From Rehmannia glutinosa (lineage: Eukaryota; Streptophyta; Magnoliopsida; Lamiales; Orobanchaceae): a stretch of 64,000 bases of DNA. Below the pieces are notes generated by a model, which was not told the DNA's origin, searched no databases, and worked only from the letters and a program-made list of their open reading frames with translations. The first letter of the stretch is position 1; each line of letters starts with the position of its first letter. The stretch is taken from assembly GCA_016081115.2 (NCBI GenBank), contig JABTTQ020000658.1, positions 157,509 to 221,508 of the forward strand, read 5' to 3'. This document shows positions 1 through 11,400 of this stretch, in pieces. The position numbers and the translations under genes were made by a program.

Positions 1-1100
1 ACAGCTGCATGCAACTATGTACTCTGTTTTAGCTCATGTGATTGTAGCTATTGAATTTTATTTCTTGCTGAACCAAGAAACCAACCTATTTCTAAGCATT
101 TGATAGGTAAATACCATATGCCAACATCCTGGCCTCCCTTCAAATACCTTAGGATTCTCTTGGCTACAATCATGTGACTTTCCTTTGGAGCAGATTGAAT
201 CTGGCACATACACCTACAAAAAAGGTGATGTCTGTCCTACTTGCTGTTAAATAGAGCAAAGACCCAATGAGAGCTCTATATCTTTTTTGATCAACAACTT
301 TTCCTTCTGCATCCATGTCCATCTTAACTGAAGTATCCATGTCCATCTTGACTGAAGTATTCATGAGAGTCTTCACAGATGACTTCTCTTCCATACCAAA
401 TTTCTTCATCAAATCTCTGGTATATTTGGTTTGACTTATGAAGTTTTTATCCTTCATTTGCTTGACTTGAAGACCTAGAAAGAAAGTCAGCTCTCCCATC
501 ATATTCATCTCAAATTTTCCTTGCATGAGATTTGAGAATTTATCACACAGCTCTTTGTTTGTGGATACAAAAATGATATCATCCACATATATTTGAACAA
601 GCAGTATACGTTCCCCATCTTGAATTCTGATGAGAGTGTCCTATCGGCCTTGCCTTTGGTAAATCCATTGTCAATAAAAAAAACTAGGACAATGTATCAT
701 ACTAAGCTCTTGGTGCTTGTTTCAAACCATATATGCCTTCTTGAGCTTGTAGATCTCATCTCCAGTAGTTTTCTACTCAAAACCTAGAGGTTTCTCCTCA
801 TAGACTTCTTCTTCCAAAAGTCTATCAGAAAATGCACTCTTCACATCTATTTAATAGACAGTGAAGTTCTTGTGTGCAGTATAAGCAAGAAACATAATAA
901 GTGCTTCCAATCTTACAACAGGTGCAAATGTTTCATCAAAATCTATGCCCTCCTCTTGGAAATACCCTTTGGCTACCAATCTTGCTTGTTTCTTACAACA
1001 GGTCCATCTTCATTCATCTTGTTTCTAAATACCCACTTAGTACCAATAACATTTTGGTGGGTATTCCTTTCAACTAATTTCTAAACCTTATTTCTTTCAA
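1..1100 (-). pseudogene. copia RNase H start and reverse transcriptase relic
   Basis: The frame at 170-586 begins MDDIIFVSTNKELCDKFSNL, the copia RT segment around the YVDD active site, and continues through FFLGLQVKQ and KYTRDLMKKFGM. Downstream (lower coordinates) are RNase H-like residues around KKQNSIAT. Upstream, 780-1100 holds broken pieces matching the fingers region of RT in element 2, including the plus-strand image of the KSAFLNG segment. A short internal duplication repeats SVKMDMD twice (about 310-360). The RT would copy the element RNA into DNA in the retrotransposon particle. Stops and frameshifts make it non-functional as read. Confidence 0.85.
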
Positions 1101-1486
1101 ACTGATTCAACTTTTCCTACATAGCTAGAATCCAATGTGTGTCATCCAATGCTTGTGCGCATCTTTAGGCTCAATCTAGGAAATGAAACAAGTGAACATA
1201 GCTTCATGTTGAGTTCTGGATCTTGTCCTTACTCTTTCTCTAACATATCCAATGATAAGCTATAGAGAATGGTCTCTCAGCCATCTCATATCTGGTTGGA
1301 GTAAGTCTGTTGGGTTCAATCGTCTCGCAGCTAAGTTGTCTTGAACATCTTCCTCATCATCATTCAGCTGTAGACTTTCCACATGTCTTTAAGATTCACT
1401 TATCTTATCTTTATCTGGGTTAAGTTTTCTTATATCTGCCTCAACATATGGACTTTTCCGAACACTTGGCTGATTCATCTTGTCAG

Positions 1487-2330
1487 CTAACTCATCAATG
1501 TCTTCTCCATTGACATTAGGTTCATCAAAACCACATGGATATACTCTTCTGTGACCATGGTCCTCTTGTTCAGCACTCTAAAAGCTTTACTCTCAATTGA
1601 GTATCCCAAAAAGATACCTTCATAAGCTTTAGCATCAAAAGCTTTCAAGTTGTCCTTCCCATTGTTGTGAATGAAGCACTTACATCTAAAGATATGAAAA
1701 TATCCAACATTTGGCTTCCTCCCTGTCCAAATTTCATAAGGGGTTTTGGACAGCTGCCTAATGATCATACACCTATTATGAGTGTAGCAAGTAGTATTAA
1801 TGGCTTCAGCCCAAAATCTCTTAGGCAATCCAGCTTCAGCTAACATGGTTCTTGCAGCTTCCTTGAGACTTCTATTCCTTCTTTCAGCTACTCCATTTTG
1901 CTATGGAGTTCTTGCAGCTGACAACTCATGATCAATACTATTTTCTATGCAATACTGAGTTATAATCTCATTGACAAACTCAGTTCCTCTATCAGACCTT
2001 ATCTTGATAATGGTTTGACTCTTTGCATTTTGATCTCTTTTCATCAGCTGAGGGAGCTTTTGCAAGGTTTCCTTCTTTCTACACATAAAGATAGTCCATG
2101 TGTATCTTGAATAATCATCCACCACCACCAAGTTGTATTTCTTTCCAATAATGATGGCTAGTTCAACAGGACCAAATAAATCCATATGTAATAAGTGCAA
2201 TATCCTGGTTGAAGAATGACTTGGCTTGTCCTTGAAAGAAGATTTTATTTTCTTTCCCAGCTGGCATGCATCACAAATGCTCTATTTCTTGTACACTGAG
2301 TCTGGTTATCCTTCCACAAGATGACTCCTT
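1487..2330 (-). pseudogene. copia integrase relic
   Basis: Two frames (1487-1846 and 1901-2200) carry the integrase core. The first part reads LLHMDLFGPVELA, then VVVDDYSRYTWT with the first catalytic Asp, and SDRGTEFVN with the second. The second part continues MLAEAGLPKRFWAEAINTTCYTHNR and then KTPYEIWTGRKPN, the C-terminal region of copia integrases. A frameshift near 1850-1900 removes the segment with the third acidic residue from a single frame. The enzyme would insert element cDNA into the genome. It lies between protease and RT, as expected for copia. Confidence 0.88.
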
Positions 2331-2800
2331 GCAAGCTTGTTGATTGTCTTGAAATTCAGGTGACTCAGCTTCTTGTGCCATAGCCAACTTGATTCAGTTG
2401 TGCTCTCTGCTAGTAGACATGTGCTTGGTGTGGCAGTTGACCAGTCCACTACATACATGTTTTTCTGCCTTGATCCTTGTAGCACAATTTGATTTGATTC
2501 ATCATCTTTGATTGGAAAAACCCCTATGTTGAATCCTACATTATAGCCCTTGTCACATAGTTGGTTGATGCTCAGCAGATTAAAGTTGAGCCCTTCAACA
2601 TAGGCTACATCTGTGATCTCTAGTCCATTCTTCTTTATGGATCATGTGCTTTTGATTTCCACTGGAGCTTCATTTCCTCCAAATATGACTTTAGCACTTT
2701 TTATTTACTTGAACTTTGAAAGATTTTTCTTGTTTCCTGTCATATGTCTGGAACATCCACTATCCATGTACCAGGTTTCTTGGCACTCAGCTATTCCTTG
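2331..2800 (-). pseudogene. copia protease and GAG-pre-integrase relic
   Basis: There is no long open frame. The minus strand aligns by eye with 16176-16690 of element 2, which encodes the DSGCSRHMTG protease site and the HKKLSHLNFKTINKLA pre-integrase motif. Here the same segments are recognisable but interrupted by stops. The role would be polyprotein cleavage and a zinc-binding integrase N-terminus. The assignment rests on position and on similarity to the second element. Confidence 0.75.
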
Positions 2801-3239
2801 AACCTGCAATCAAGGAAATTAGTTTTTAGGCACCCATACTTGCCTGGGTTCTGAGAGGCTAGCACTATAAGGTGATCTAACCAACCTATAGCCAAATGGT
2901 CTAACTCTAAGAGGTTTCCACGTATCAGTTCCATAATCATAATGAACATTAACAAATTTGTTTTGGAGCTTTAGGTTCATACCATCTGTCTCTTTTGTCT
3001 TTATGCCTGTGTGTGAACTTGTGCATTTGCTTTCTTGGGATAGTAATGAAACTTTTGTGCATATTAGGCTTTGTGTTTGGGTGCATATATGTGCTGATTA
3101 TAACTTTTTTGCCTTGGGAATGACCATTTTTTAGTTTGAGGTCTTTGTCACTTAGCTTTGTATCCCTTTGGACTTGGTTGATGTCTCATTTGATTGTTCC
3201 ACTCAGCTTGACTGGAAAATTTCTACCATTCCCATCATA

Positions 3240-5190
3240 TAATTTTCTTTCCTAAAACTTCTAGGGCTTTTGGTAGCTCTGTTTAGATTTTACAGAGTAT
3301 TTTCTATTTGGAATCTGCTGATGGACTCTTCTGAATTTTGTTTCAGCTGTCGTCTCAGCATACTCTACTAGCTTTCTACCTTTACTTTTGTATCCAAGGC
3401 CAGCATGGTTGTGATTGTGTTTGTGAACGGGAGTAGGTGCAATATATGGTGCTTTAGATTTTTGGACTGCCTCATTACTCGATGATCCTTTTTCCAATAC
3501 CACTCTTGGAGCTTGGGCATGCACAAATGAATTAAATCCAATGCCTTGTCTCCACTTTTCTTTTGAATCATTATAAGTTCATCCAATGATTTAGATGCCT
3601 TAGTGAATAATGCAAATCACATTTTTCAAATCTTTTTCTCCCTTTTCAGTTGCAGCTAAGTCTGCTTGAATCTTAGCTATCTCAGCCTTCAACTCTATGT
3701 TCTCAGCAGCTATGTGACTTAGAGTACTCAACTCCTTAGTCAGCTGTGACTTTTGGCTTTTGAGCTGGCTGTTTTCCTCATATAAAAGTGTGTGAGAGGT
3801 TTTTACATGTTCAAAATCTTTCATCATTTTGCCTAATCAATCATAAAAATCAGTGGGTGATGAAGTATTTATGTCACTATCCCTATCATCAGAATTAGAA
3901 TGAGATGAATTAGAATGTAGCTCATCTTCTTGTTTTTTGGCCCTGAGACATATCAAAGCCTCTTCTTCTGTGTCTGAGGAGTAGTCAACTTCACTGTTTT
4001 CTGACTCAACTGGTTCCTTACACTTAGTTGTGTCAGCAGCTTCAACAGCCAACATAGCTTCCTTATTTTCTTATCTTTTCTCTCTGGAGACTTATCTTTC
4101 CTCCTCATTTCTATGCTTGTTGACTGGTGGATAGGGACAGTCAACAACAAAATGTCCCAATTGTCTGCAATTCCAACATAGGTTCTCAACTTTTTGGAAG
4201 TCTGCTCTTTCAGATATTCAGTCATTTAATGGTCAGCTCTCTTTGGTGGTCTGTCCTCCCTTGCTTTGGAAGGTGTTGAGTGTCTACTGGATGATTCACC
4301 CATGTTCCTTTTGTAGTTCTTGTTGAAGAACTTGTTGAATCTCTTTTCCATTAAGGCAATCTCCTCCTAATCAATGGTTTTTTTTTTTGGATTCAGCTCT
4401 CTTGGATTCACCACCCATGAGTGCAACTGTCTTGGGTACAACTGTCTCTTCTTGCTCTTTACTTTTGAGCTAAATTTCATAGGCTTTAAGGTCTGAGAAT
4501 AGCTCATGGTTGGATGTTCTTGTAAGGTTCATTGAGTGCTTGAATCCATAACTTTCATTTTCCACTCATCTGGAAGAGACATTAGAATCTTCATACACAT
4601 TTTTCTTCTGTGTATATTCTTTTCCTAGAGCTGAGAGCTCATTGGTTATCTCAGTGAATCTGACATCCAGCTGATCCAGACTTTCACCTGCAAGAATTTG
4701 AAATTTTCAAATTTTTTTACAACAACAACCAATTTATTTTATTTAATTTGATCAGATCCTTCACAAATTAAAGTTAGTTTTTCCCATATTTCTTTGGCCA
4801 TTCTGCAAGATTTAACTTTATTGAACATGGCCTTATCGAGGGTTTTACAAAATGTCCTTGGCAACATTGTCCAAGTTATATCTCTTTATGTTCTCATTAG
4901 TCCACTCACATCGTGGCTTTTCAACCATAGCAGGTCTAGGTACCGTAGCATCAGTAGCAACATGTGCGCCTCGTGCAACTGGAGTTGCATCAGCGTCTTC
5001 TTCTGGTACATCAGCAGCCTCAGGAGCAAGAGCCCTATAGTTGTGTTCACCTTCATTATTTGTATGGTCCATCCTCAATGACAAACCACATTTCATCATG
5101 TAAGGCTGAACGGTGAGCTTGCATACGTATTTTCCAATCATCAAATTCTTCAATAGTAAATATTGGAATGCAAGTTGGATTTATTTCCAT
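3240..5190 (-). pseudogene. copia gag relic with CCHC zinc knuckle
   Basis: The chosen start is the ATG at 5190, giving MEINPTCIPIFTIEEFDDWK, which matches the gag start at 19047 in element 2. It lies about 110 bases inside the primer site. A zinc knuckle CWNCRQLGHFVVDC (C-x2-C-x4-H-x4-C) is encoded near 4145-4190. Downstream come an acidic Ser-rich stretch (3837-4055), a coiled-coil-like stretch (3600-3827) and a basic segment (3261-3524). After residue ~45 the N-terminal frame diverges into an Ala/Pro-rich stretch (4850-5050) that element 2 lacks, which may be a small insertion. Gag packages the element RNA. Confidence 0.85.
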
Positions 5191-5301
5191 GATAATAACT
5201 TTGCTTTTAAAATAAAAGTTTTAAAAACTGCAAGTGTTGTTCTTTTGAAAAAGAATGAGATATAGTTCAGTAACCAGTGCGGAAGGCTCAACGAACCAAT
5301 C

Positions 5302-5313
5302 GCTCTGATACCA
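5302..5313 (-). other. primer binding site (tRNA-iMet), element 1
   Basis: The minus strand reads TGGTATCAGAGC, the usual plant copia site complementary to the 3' end of initiator methionine tRNA. It sits two bases inside the LTR edge (TG of the plus-strand image at 5316). It is an exact consensus match. Confidence 0.93.
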
Positions 5314-5315
5314 CT

Positions 5316-5850
5316 TGTAGGTCCCAAGAGGTGATAAGTAAAGTCTAGAAGGGGGGGAGAGTTGAATAGACTTTATCAACTTTTCATTTTTAGTTCTTTT
5401 AGAAATTCAGAGTTGACTCAAGTCAGCTAAGTCCTTGGTGGACAGCTAAGTTTACTTGCATAGTAGAGTTAGCCACTCAACAGACTCGACTGAACTGTTA
5501 ATAATATAACTCAGCTGATTCAGTTAACACTTTAAAAATACAGCTGACTTGGTTTTTAACAGCGGAAGACTTTCACCTTTAGTTTTGAATGTGTTTTTCA
5601 ACACTTGTTTAAGCCAGGTTATTATCTGTTGACTTAGCAAATTAACAAACAACAATAATAAAGATAAGCAAGAATATAAGTATGTTGAATGTAAAAGACA
5701 AAAACAATTTATAGTGGTTTGAGGATGGGGTAATTCCTCTAATCCACTCTTCTACAACCGGAATAATCCGGGCACGAGCTACATCACGCATTGCAAGACA
5801 GAAACTACTGACCCGCCTACGAATTTCGTAAATCAACCAGGAAAACAAAG
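5316..5850 (-). repeat. partial 5' LTR of copia element 1
   Basis: The plus strand starts TGTAGGTCCCAAGAGGTG next to the primer site and aligns loosely with the LTRs at 6648 and 19167. Shared blocks include the GTTAGCCACTCAACAGACTCG stretch (its first 20 bases are quoted in element 2 as well) and GATGGGGTAATTC. Similarity fades after about 5750-5850, where purine-rich sequence follows. The outer LTR edge was not found, so the LTR is truncated or replaced there. Confidence 0.75.
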
Positions 5851-5939
5851 ACACCAAAAAAAACAAGAAAAATACAACAAAGCCAACAAAAAACCCAAAC
5901 AAAATAAAAAAACAAAATATTTAGAATGACCTCGCTCTT

Positions 5940-6480
5940 ACCCAGATCTACTGTCATAACCATTGCTACAACTCGTCATGGACACGTCTTCACGACATGA
6001 CTCCCAAACTCTACATCTAACTCATAGAAGAAAGACCTCGCGAAGTGGGAGTCCGTCCGGCGACTTCCAGTCGCCGGCCATCATTGACTGGAAATCGCCG
6101 AGCACCCTCCAACAGGGAGCTGGGAGGGGAAGGGGTGGGGGAAGAAGAGAAGGGGAGGGAAATGAAAGGGAATTGGTTTGTTGTGTTTTGTTTTAGAGAA
6201 AAAAAAAAGGAGAAAAAAAGTTTTTGAGAGAAGGAGAAAGCTGTGTATAAAAGGTCTCTTCTTGATCATTTATATGTATTCTCAATATTAATCGCACTTC
6301 ATTATTGTCCTTTGCTGGAATTATTTTTCTACACATGCTGACTTGAGAGTTAGAGGGGCTTCCTTGGGAAAACCTCAGACACGTTTAACGTCTGTTTGAG
6401 TATTGCAAGCAAGTTCCCATTTGAAGATTTTCGTAGCTCTCAGAGTGGATTTTAGACCGATGAATTTAACTAGTTTGACT
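5940..6480 (+). repeat. LTR-like fragment of another retroelement
   Basis: A TATA box (TATAAAA at 6246-6252) is followed by GACTTGAGAGTTAGAGGGGC and CCTCAGACACGTTTAACG, a wording typical of the 3' part of some plant Ty3/gypsy LTRs. The upstream part (6040-6190) is GC-rich and purine-rich. No clear TG...CA ends or target duplication were found, so the boundaries are approximate. I see nothing recognisable in 6481-6647. Confidence 0.4.
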
Positions 6481-6647
6481 TGGAGAAATATATTCTTTTA
6501 AGCAACATAAAATACATCTATATATGTTATTTTCGTACGATAAAACAAGAAGTTAAACAGAAAAAATGGGACAAGTTCATAAGAAGTCTGAATATTTTCT
6601 TGTGGAAAGAAATAATTATGCCCTTACACTCCAAGTCTAATAATTTC

Positions 6648-8208
6648 TGTAGGCCCCAAGGGGTGTGAGTAAGGTTTAGAAGGGGGGGTTGAATAAACCT
6701 TACTAACTTTTCGATTTTAGTCCTTTTAAATATTACAAAGTTAAATACACAACTAAGTCCTTGGGGGACAACTAAGTTAGTTAACCAGCAGAGTTAGCCA
6801 CTCAACAGACTCGATTGAGTTGTTGATAGAATAACTCAGCTGTTTAGTCTAAACCTTAACTTGGTTGTGATGAGATTTTCAGCGGGAGATTTAACACCCT
6901 TTTAATTTGATTTAATTTGTTTTAAACACTTGATTTTAGCACTTAGTTACTTATCGATTGGATAGCAAATTATCAGCAGATATAAAGTGATATGCAGAAA
7001 TAAAATGCTGAAATGTAAATGACACAATAATTTTTATAGAGGTTCGAATATGGGGTAATTCTTCTACTCCTCTCTTCTCCAACTCCTGGAGGAATCCACT
7101 AAGTAGTGATCAGTACAAAGTGATTATCGGTCCGATACAAGTCTTGATCACACAACCGACTTGCTCCTTTGGGACTCAGTCTGGAGATGCCTTGGTCACA
7201 CAGCTGGCTTCTCGTCCGACTTAGCTACTTCACAGGACAACTGCCTTGCTACTTCATCTAACTTTCTCAAGCTTCGTGGCTTTGATCACGAAGCCCTCCA
7301 ATAACTTGAGATTGGTTCAACATTGAACCTTTCTACAATCCTCCTTGGAAAGTAGACCCCTTTTGCTTCTTCAAAAGTTTCTCTCTTGATTTGGAGTTGT
7401 TTTTCCTTCACGACTTAGTGTTGGATCGATTTCCTTCGAGATTTAGGCTTGAGGATTTTGCTATAATAACTTGAGAATATTTTGCAGGTTACAGTATGAA
7501 TGATTCTTGTTATCTCAGGTATGCAAGGTTCAGGTCACCTTTTCTCAAATTAATTCCTCATCCTTTTATAGTGAATTTTCAAAAATCTGCCCGTTGAAGA
7601 GATAGGCTGATTTTCAAAAATCACTTGTGTTCGTTGGCTTGTCTTGTTGAGTCCTTGATGTTGATATTTCCTCGTATTAAATGAATGTTCGACACTTTTC
7701 GAGAATCGACACGAGGTGCGTGCTTCCCATTGGTTTATTCCTTTTGCACGCAAGGGTGAGCAATTTAAGACATGGCAGCATGGAAGTATTATTTATTTAA
7801 GTAAATTCCTTGACTTCTGTGCAACGAATTCTTTTCAGTCGTCTTGACTTGCTTTATTACCCAGGTGACTTTGAGTTAGCTTCCAATCAATGGATGACTC
7901 ATCTGTCACTTCAACTTGAGACTCGGCTTCTTGAGTTGACTTGATTGACTCTTCATACAGTTGTATCTCAGCTAATACTCCTTAAGTCGAGTCCTTGAAC
8001 TTCTGCTCTTGGCCATACTCAGTTGTTCCTCAGCGGAGTCTTCATTCCAGTCTTCAGTTGACTTCTTCTATTCCAGGCATATCTGACTTGACTCAGCTCA
8101 TACAACCCTATCTATTACAATACAAATTACAAGAAAAATGGGGTGCCAACTTTCTAGTCTAAGTTTTACATGGCATTCATCAAAATCTTAACAATAAATT
8201 TCCCAACT
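6648..8208 (-). repeat. 3' LTR of copia element 2
   Basis: 1561 bp, starting TGTAGGCCCC on the plus strand. The outer bases next to the PPT read ...CCCAACT where the other copy has CCCAACA, so the terminal TG of this LTR is mutated. It aligns with 19167-20720 along its whole length with many short clustered differences. On the minus strand CTATAAAAGG near 7562-7571 is a good TATA box. This is the downstream LTR, so it would supply the polyadenylation end. Confidence 0.93.
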
Positions 8209-8209
8209 A

Positions 8210-8222
8210 TTTCCCCCTTTTT
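8210..8222 (-). other. polypurine tract of copia element 2
   Basis: The minus strand reads AAAAAGGGGGAAA directly inside the 3' LTR. This is the plus-strand DNA primer site of LTR retrotransposons. It lies beyond the accessory frame, which shows that the frame belongs to the element. Confidence 0.9.
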
Positions 8223-8488
8223 GATGATGCCAAAACTTAAATACATACAAACAATATGTAAATAGCAAAGATACATACAGACAATGCAGTAACAAGGAAT
8301 GTATGCGTAGAATCAATCTTTTTATTGATCATAACATTTTTGTCCTTTACACATCTGTTTACAATGTGTATCATATCAATCAGATCATACTAATATCTAC
8401 GCAAAATACAGATTTTTCATTAAATGTACAGAAGACTTACATACATATGTATTTAAAAATACATGAAGGGGTTGGCAGCAACACTTCA

Positions 8489-11400
8489 TCACCTTTGCTG
8501 CCTCCTTCTTTCTTCTTCAGCTCTGTCTTCGTTAGCTCTCTTTTTTTTCTTTTCCTCTTCAGCTGCTTTCTTCTTCTCGTAAGCTCTCTTCGCAGATTCA
8601 TCTCTTCTTTTTCTTTCTTGTCTTTCTTGCCACATCTGATCTTGCCTTTTGTTTTCTTCTTCGATCCTCTTTACATATTCAGCATTTTTCCTTTCCACTT
8701 CCAAATTGGCTATAGCATCATATCCAGCCCAGTAGATCCTTCCTTTCTTGCCTGGATCTATATATTCAATATTCTTGAGTAGAGGTCTAGGTTTAAAGCC
8801 TCTACCTCTGCCACTTCTTCCTCCTCCTCCTCGGACGTATATTGTATCGAGTCTTCTTCTTACCGAGAGAGCGATCGCTAGTAGTCATTGATTGTCGCCT
8901 TCTTCGCACGACTTAGGACCTTTCTCCCAATACAAGTCCTAGGCTTGGGCTATGGGCATTTTTTTGAAATATCCTTCGGACTCGAGCGTTTTGAACTCTT
9001 CAACAGATCTTGGCTCTTGTCCGTCATCTGGAATGGCATCGATATCTTTTCCTGCCGGAATGCCTCCAAATTGTTTCAACATTTCTTCAACACGGACATC
9101 CGTTCTCTTGTCGAAATCCTCCATCTCTACTTCTACAATCTTTTTCATGGGCACATCGATCGATAGAAGCGGCGATTACAGGAAGTTTCTTTGATTATCT
9201 TTGTTTGTGACATGACTTTTTTGAGGGTTTCAACAAGCATTAAGGTCACATCCTTTGACCTTTCCCCTCAACATGATTTTTCCTTTTTCTTTCCTCTTCT
9301 CAATTCTTTGCATATTTCTTCTCTACTGTGATTTGTCTCTTTCGGACTCTTGGGTATTCATCTTCCCTTTTTGGCATCATCAAAGGAGAGAGGAATTTCG
9401 GAAACATCCCGACAAGCATGAAGTCCGGTTTGTTGATGGTTGAATTACGCTGAGTCGGGTGCGGCATAGGCTATCTGAAACTCGAGCGAGTGGCATTCGA
9501 CTCACCAGAACCAGTTTCATTTCAACCATGAGGAGGCTGAATTTGGCATTCATAGTCTCCTCAAGTCATATAATTTCTTTCTTCGAAACTCCCCGCAACA
9601 TGACTCCATTTACGTTTTGTGAGAGGCATGCAACCTCTCAATGTACTCGCATTCTCTCCTTCGTATGTCGGCATTGTCCGCGCTCCAAACAAGCATTCTT
9701 ATAGAGTGCCTTAAAGTAACGAACTTGTTCGAGACGCATGTGATTCAGACACGACACCACTCCTAATTCTTATCACTATCCTCTCAAGTCGGTTTGTGAG
9801 GGTAGCATCTCGATTGTCGGCCGCATGTCCAATGAGGGCGATGTCGTTCGATCCTCTCAATCTCTCCGCAAATTTTCTTGAAGACTTCACGGATTTCATT
9901 TTGTTATTTCCGATTCGGTGGCGGCCATTCAACGTTGAAATCAAATTCTGGCTGGCACAATGGAGTCGAGTAGGGATAATGGGTTATTCGCGTGCGAGTA
10001 TTTTGCTTTTCTTTAGCGATTTCTTCTTCTAGTGCGGGGAGCTCGATTGAGAATGGGAAGGTCTCTTCAAATGCATCGTCTCGTACATGTGAAATCGCAC
10101 GAGAAGTTTGTTTTTACCGACTCTGGAAGCATGCGATTGTCGTGATTCAGTGGGGCCTTTGATGGTATTGGCCCGGTGCCGAGCCTCAGTTTTAATGTCT
10201 TAAACTTCTTTGGTCTCGTTGGTTTGTCTTTTGACTTTGTTGTTCTCTCTACCGTATCAGAGCGTCATCGGAAGATGATGAGACTTGAGGGCTTGGCTCA
10301 TCATTAAAATTGAACGTTTGTCGGCGGCTTTGAAGTCCGGCTTACTCGTACTTGGAAGAACATCCTCGGTGAGTCTTTTTGATGTGCGGCGGGGGTGAAC
10401 TCGGCTTCATCTTGGATCCCACAAATGATATGTCAAGGTTGTCTTGGGAATCATGAAGAACACTTATCTCCTTCTCAATTTCTTCAATGTGAACAGGAGG
10501 GATGTTGCATTTCGTCTCTTTACCTGGGGAAGTCTCAACCTCTCTTGGGCCTTCATTACCTCCCATGATCTCAACTACAACAAGGCCTTGTACATTCCCT
10601 TCGACAGGGACGCTTGTTTGTCTTAGGGTCTTCTCTTTGTGGCATCCCAGGAGTCTCAACTCCTTGGATTGCACTTTCATTGCCCAGTGTTAACTCCCGG
10701 GGCATCCATCTTGTGCCTCGACCGCATCGGCGGTGTCCTCACCGCTGTTGGCAGCTTGGCACCGGTGAGGCAGACTCAATCGTCCGAGCCGTCGGTGACA
10801 ACTTGTTGTTGTTCTTTTTTTTTCCCTCTCCACTTCGCCTCGTTCTCGCAATGTGGAGTCATCGTAGCATCCTCGACCTAGGCTGCAGGTGGAGTGAGTT
10901 TCCCCCTCGGTGGTGCACCAGGGTGAGTGACTTATGTTGGGGTCACTCTGCTCCGGACTCTTGGGCCGCTTCCTTTGAGTGCTCGGTAGTAAAGGCGGTG
11001 GTAAGACGCCTTCAGGGGTTGGCTCAACTTGGGTGCCCAAGTTCCCAGTGGCATCGCCATTTCCCTTAGATCCGTTCTCTGAGTGGACTGGGGAAGTGGT
11101 TGCAGCAATAACTATGGCAATCTATTGTACCACTCCCAACGGGTCGATTTCCAACTGAGATTTGGAAGACTCTCCTGGTCCTTCCATCAGCTGTTGCTCA
11201 TTCATCAATTTGGATTCCCGCATGGCATGCTGCATTTCCAACTCCTACATCATAGCAGCAGGATCCATGTCCTCATCACTATCCGAGAGCATGTCAATGT
11301 GAGGATGAGTATGGTCGCTGGTTCCAATGAGAGGATAAATACAGGCGTTCTCACGAGCCTCTGCTTCCTCAGCTGCTCTAGACTTTTCTTGTTCCTTGCG

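Larger units (their letters stand above)
1..5850 (-). mobile_element. Ty1/copia element 1 (SIRE/Maximus-like), truncated at the window edge
   Basis: Read on the minus strand, the order is part of an LTR, tRNA-iMet primer site, gag, zinc knuckle, protease, integrase, RT and the start of RNase H. The integrase-before-RT order defines copia. The protein wording (for example FFLGLQVKQ in RT and FTIEEFDDWK in gag) closely matches the second element at 6648-20720, so both belong to one family. Frames are broken by many stops and frameshifts, so it is not autonomous. The 3' LTR and anything after RNase H lie outside the window. The LTR loses similarity to its relative near 5850. Confidence 0.9.

Noticed and set aside
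8303..8782. 159-residue plus-strand frame, hydrophobic and Ser/Phe-rich
   Set aside because: It is antisense to the Glu/Lys coiled-coil end of the accessory frame; GAA/AAG codons read backwards give Phe/Leu/Ser-rich sequence.
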